Shown here: positions 60,430 through 64,000 of the stretch, piece by piece
Layout of the letters: each line of letters begins with the position of its first letter
How positions within the stretch are numbered: position 1 is the stretch's first letter
The notes under the pieces: model-generated
Databases searched by the model: none
Told to the model about the DNA's origin: nothing
Seen by the model: only the letters and a program-made list of their open reading frames with translations
Made by a program: the position numbers and the translations under genes
DNA from: Manis javanica
Lineage: Eukaryota; Chordata; Mammalia; Pholidota; Manidae
DNA: 64,000 nt
NCBI RefSeq assembly: GCF_040802235.1
Contig: NC_133157.1
Coordinates: 27,049,501 to 27,113,500, forward strand
Reading direction: 5' to 3'

Positions 60430-60930
60430 CTTTCCTATGAACAGAAGTTACTAAGCACACATGCCCTGTGGTTGGCAAAGTAATGCCACTTACCAAAGGT
60501 CTCCACTTCCTAATCTCCAAAACCTACAAAGATGTTACTTTTCATGGCAAAAGGAACTTTTCAGGTATGATTAAATTAAGGATTTTGAAATGGGGTGATT
60601 ATCTTGGGTTATCCAGGTGGGTCCCATGTAATCAAAAAGGTCAAAGTCAGAGAGATTGGGTGACATTGTGTTGCTAGCTTTAAGAACAGAAGAATGTGCT
60701 ATGAACCCAGGAATGCAGGAGATCGCTAAAAGCTGGAAAGGATAAGGAAAAAGATTCTCCCCTAGAGTCTCCAGAAAGAATGCATCCTCACTAACACCTT
60801 AATTTTAGCCCAGTGAGACCTATTTCAGACTTCTAGCCTCCAGAACTATAAAAAAAATTTTTGTTTGCTTGTTTTGAGTCACTAAATGTTTGTAATTTGT
60901 TAAAGCAGCACTTGGGAACTAATAAAGGTA
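60430..60930 (+). mobile_element. Old LTR-like repeat (same family as 15035-15465)
   Basis: 'ggtatgattaaattaaggat', 'ggggtgattatcttgggtta', 'ccaggtgggtcccatgtaat', 'agattctcccctagagtctc', 'agcccagtgagacctatttc', 'agacttctagcctccagaac', then 'aatttgttaaagcagcactt'. This is the complementary orientation of the repeat near 15.0 kb. Family name not certain. Confidence 0.65.
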
Positions 60931-61164
60931 TAATCAGATGTCTCTGTTAAACACAGCAAACTGGAGTATGCCTCTTCTGCTCTACAAGCTCGTATACCTA
61001 ATGTTATTATAATATGGAGTGAGTTAGGGATACACATTATTTATATTTTAGGCAAATGGCAGGTATGTAGTTGCTCAGCCACCTATATTAAACGATTCTT
61101 TGCTGGTCTACATTCATTGTTACTCTTAGGCTGAAATTTCTCTTTTGGGACATTCGGCTGCACA

Positions 61165-61860
61165 AGGATATTTCCTGGTCAGAATCCCGGTCTTTTTCAC
61201 AAGTGGTAATTACTAACTACCTAGCAATTAGCTGGTCTACCTTAAACTGTTTCCCTTGAATTCTATTCCTGAGAAATATTTCCCCTACCAAACCAGAATA
61301 GATTGGCAAAACCAGAGAACGAATTCTTACCTTCCTGTATAGGCTTTCCTTCCTTCCATTTGTTTCCCCTAGGAGATCATGGCTTTCACTGTGGAGAAGG
61401 AAAAATAATTTATCTTCTGTCCTTCTAGGTTGTTGGTTGAGAACCCCTGTAATAAAAGACAGATTAATAGGAGAAAAACAGAGGTTTAATATCATGTGTA
61501 TCCTGTGTTTACATGGGAGAGAACCAGGAAAACTGAGTAAACTCTCCCAAACCTCCACCTTGTAAACACCACCTTCAGGCTAAAGACAAAAGAAGTTGGG
61601 AGTAGACAGTAGGCCAGTTAGAGGAGGTACCAGAAAAGGCACAGGAACTAAGGGTAAAGTGGTTACACAGATTTAAGTTATGTCATTGCTTTCTCTGTTG
61701 GTAAGAGTTTCTAGAGATTTAGAGTCACCCTTCTCTTCCTGGTAGAGAGAGGGAGACAGCCCTTACAGATGGAGATTTACCTTGTAAATGTCTCTTGTAA
61801 AAGGTAACTTCTCAGTTTTCAGAGCTTCTCTTGAGTCTACTGTTTCTTAAAAATAACCAA
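61165..61860. mobile_element. Possible LTR-type repeat
   Basis: 'aaaagacagattaataggag', 'aaaaacagaggtttaatatc', 'agagaaccaggaaaactgag' and 'tagagagagggagacagccc' resemble a dispersed mammalian LTR, but I cannot name it. The 113-codon minus frame at 61217-61558 has no recognised domain. Confidence 0.35.
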
Positions 61861-62079
61861 CTCAAAACAATATTCCAAAAAGACATATTTTGCTCCCCTT
61901 TATATTCCTATGTATTTTATTATATGCATTTAAAAACATGATTCTGAGGACTCCATAGTCCTCCCCAGATGGCACAAAAAGGTTAAAACCCCAAGTAACA
62001 AGACCAAGTTCTCATAAAGATCCTGACTCACTCACAGCCCATGATGTTTTAGAAAGAGACCCTACTTCAGATGTTGGCT

Positions 62080-62245
62080 CGGCATTTCCCAGGTGACAAT
62101 GAGCAAACTGCTTCATCTTGATGAATCTCATTTTTCTCATTTGTGATATGTGAACAATAACAAATATAGACAGTTTAGGTAAATAAATAAACAAGGAGCC
62201 CATACACACACACATAGTAGGTACTCAGTAAATGGTAGTTCCCCT
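62080..62245 (+). repeat. MIR SINE 3' two-thirds
   Basis: 'caggtgacaatgagcaaact', 'atctcatttttctcatttgt', 'gatatgtgaacaataacaaa', 'catagtaggtactcagtaaa' plus a short (CA)n at 62203-62213. Confidence 0.7.
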
Positions 62246-63239
62246 TCAATTTTATTTCCTGTGAACGTAGTCTTTCACAGTTGATAGAGTGACCCCATTT
62301 CCACTGATTTGTTTCTTTTGAAGAATACTACATTTCCAGTCACTTGACATTTATATCAACCTAGGAAACTTCCCCCTCATCTTCTCTTTCAACAGAGGAC
62401 AATAATATATCAGCATGTGCAGTTACTTGTGCTGGTAGACCAGGGACTTTCTCCTTGTCCCCAGCTATATGACCTGAGCAATTAAACCTTTTAGATTCTC
62501 AGTTTCTAAAAAGTCACTAAACTATATTCATTTTTTCCATCCTTTCTATCGCTATCACAAAGAACCCTTTCTATTATGTTTTTCATGCAAATCAGTGCTT
62601 TGAAAAAGTTTTATTGCCAAAAACACTGTATTTATTATAGGATTATTCATTTTCTTGGAGTAGCATTAATCAAATGCTATTAAATTTGACAATCAAGGCT
62701 TCTAATCAGCATGAGTTAATCAGTGTTACCACAAAGAATTAGTATGGTTTCAGGTAAAATCAAAGAAAAGTAGAAATTAATTTTCATAGATAAATAGAAA
62801 ATCACTCCTCTCCCACCTCCCCATTACCATTACTACCTTTCAAATGCTGAAGTGCAAGGAATCACCACAGGACTAGATCATTTCTAAAGTTCTTTGATCT
62901 CTAAATTCCATTAAAATTCACAGATAACCCCAGGCACATTTTATCTAATCCAGCTCTGCAATCATTTAAAATTTCCCCTCAATTTCCAATCATGTTAGCT
63001 GTGTTTGTGCTTCTCAAGGTTGTTGAAGACAGTTAAGAAGATTTTGGTTCCCATGTATTAGGTTTCCATTGTAATTATGTTTGCTTTGTCTTTAGACCTT
63101 TAGTTGGTGTGCCAAAAGGCCAAATGACCCTTATTACTGTACTTTGCTTGACTGTTTAGAGGCCTGCATAACTAGTGTTAGGGTTCACTGAGGAAATGTT
63201 CTGCTTTAAACCTGTGATTTTTAAATGACTACCAATTTT
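62246..63239. other. AT-rich intergenic DNA
   Basis: No supported gene or named repeat. Confidence 0.45.
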
Positions 63240-63450
63240 TTCCAGACTGGTTTTAAATGGATAGGGTAACTATAGAACCGTTTCATGTCTCCTTCCCCTT
63301 ACCCAATCCTGCATTTGTGCTCAGAGAAAACCACTCTCTAGAAATGAATGTATGTCTTTCTAGGCCATGATTTTGTAATGTATAAACAATATGTATCTTT
63401 GTTTAGAAAACAATATGTAATATTTTGTATTTTAAAATTTTAAACAAATG
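63240..63450. repeat. Possible old L1 3' UTR
   Basis: 'ccttccccttacccaatcct' followed by 'cagagaaaaccactctctag' and AT-rich sequence resembles the 'ccagaggcaaccactgt' section of old L1 tails. Weak. Confidence 0.35.
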
Positions 63451-63619
63451 CCATGCATCACACTTACGCTTTGCTTTTCTGCAATTTGCTTTTTTTCTGT
63501 TTGTGATACTGTGATTTATGATAATAAATATGTATTTGGTCTTTGTCCCCAGTTTCTGGCACAAACCTCCTAATCCTTGGAATTTCCTAAGTGGTAAGAG
63601 CAAAAAATGTGTTTTTTGT

Positions 63620-64000
63620 TATGGTAATGAGGCAACTTTTGAACCCACTTAAGCAAGCAGCCAGTTGCCAGGGGAGCCATCTGTGCAGTTAGAGGTCTGG
63701 AACTCTCAGTCCCTCCCTCCTAACTTCCTTGGGGTGAGGGGTGTGGAGACTGGCTCAATTATCAATGGCCAGTGATATAATCATCTGTCTGTAATGAAAT
63801 CTTCATAAAAACCCAAAAGGTCAGGGTTCAGAGAAGTTCCAAGTTGGTGAGCATGCGGAGATGCAGCAGAATGGTGTGCTTGGAGAGGATGTGGAAGCTC
63901 TGTGCCCCTTCCCACGTACCTTGCTCTATGTGTCTCCATCTACTCCATGATTCCCATCCTTTAATGTCTTTTGTAACAAATTGGTAATCTAGTGAGTAAA
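63620..64000 (+). mobile_element. LTR fragment (ERVL type?), running off the right edge
   Basis: 'ggccagtgatataatcatct', 'cataaaaacccaaaaggtca', 'gggttcagagaagttccaag', 'ttggtgagcatgcggagatg', 'gaggatgtggaagctctgtg', 'tggtaatctagtgagtaaa' form a known dispersed LTR text whose 'cataaaaaccc' is TATA-like. The end lies beyond the window. No viral coding sequence is seen. Confidence 0.6.

Noticed and set aside
15035..60930. The LTR-like repeats near 15.0 and 60.4 kb as the two ends of one provirus
   Set aside because: They face opposite directions, are 45 kb apart and have no viral coding sequence between them.

Overview
The window looks like nuclear DNA from a placental mammal. It is AT-rich, has no dense coding, and is packed with old mammalian interspersed repeats: MIR, L2, L1, MER5, MER20, MER1, Tigger and several LTR families. 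I see no Alu-, B1/B2- or carnivore-type SINE, so it is probably not primate, rodent or carnivore. A SINE-poor lineage such as pangolin or a xenarthran would fit, but the sequence alone does not settle it. I found no intact protein-coding gene, no rRNA or tRNA gene and no CRISPR array. All family names come from remembered consensus sequences, not from a search.

Layout: 1-4534 is AT-rich intergenic DNA with MIR, MER5 and L2 remnants. 4535-10316 is the most striking part: a degenerate telomere-like (CCCTAA) satellite, interrupted once at about 8246-8515. It is not simple hexamer decay. Recurring landmarks show monomers of about 160 bp arranged in threes, giving a higher-order unit of about 480 bp that repeats about 11 times. 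Near 7050-7340 the register slips and two blocks copied from elsewhere in the array lie side by side.

10317-42800 is ordinary intergenic DNA. It contains a Tigger1 DNA transposon (18375-20045) with a large internal deletion, L2 and MIR copies, hAT remnants, a perfect 75-bp duplication (20880 and 21888) and a 92%-identical 105-bp duplication (29033 and 30200). 43188-45390 (minus strand) holds a decayed homologue of the RING E3 ligase TOPORS. It has a truncated RING, a frameshift, two adjacent stops inside a conserved block and further stops downstream. It may be the TOPORSL locus, which would place the window in the region matching human 9q31, but this needs synteny data.

45391-64000 is again repeat-dominated: MER20, a pogo/Tigger-type element (49108-49768), an older L1 fragment, a 5'-truncated L1 (53584-57081, minus) flanked by an 11-bp target-site duplication, a probable solo retroviral LTR (58190-58785, minus) and several other LTR-like pieces running to the right edge. 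Nothing here works together as a pathway. The window records transposition, local duplication, satellite evolution and the loss of one gene.
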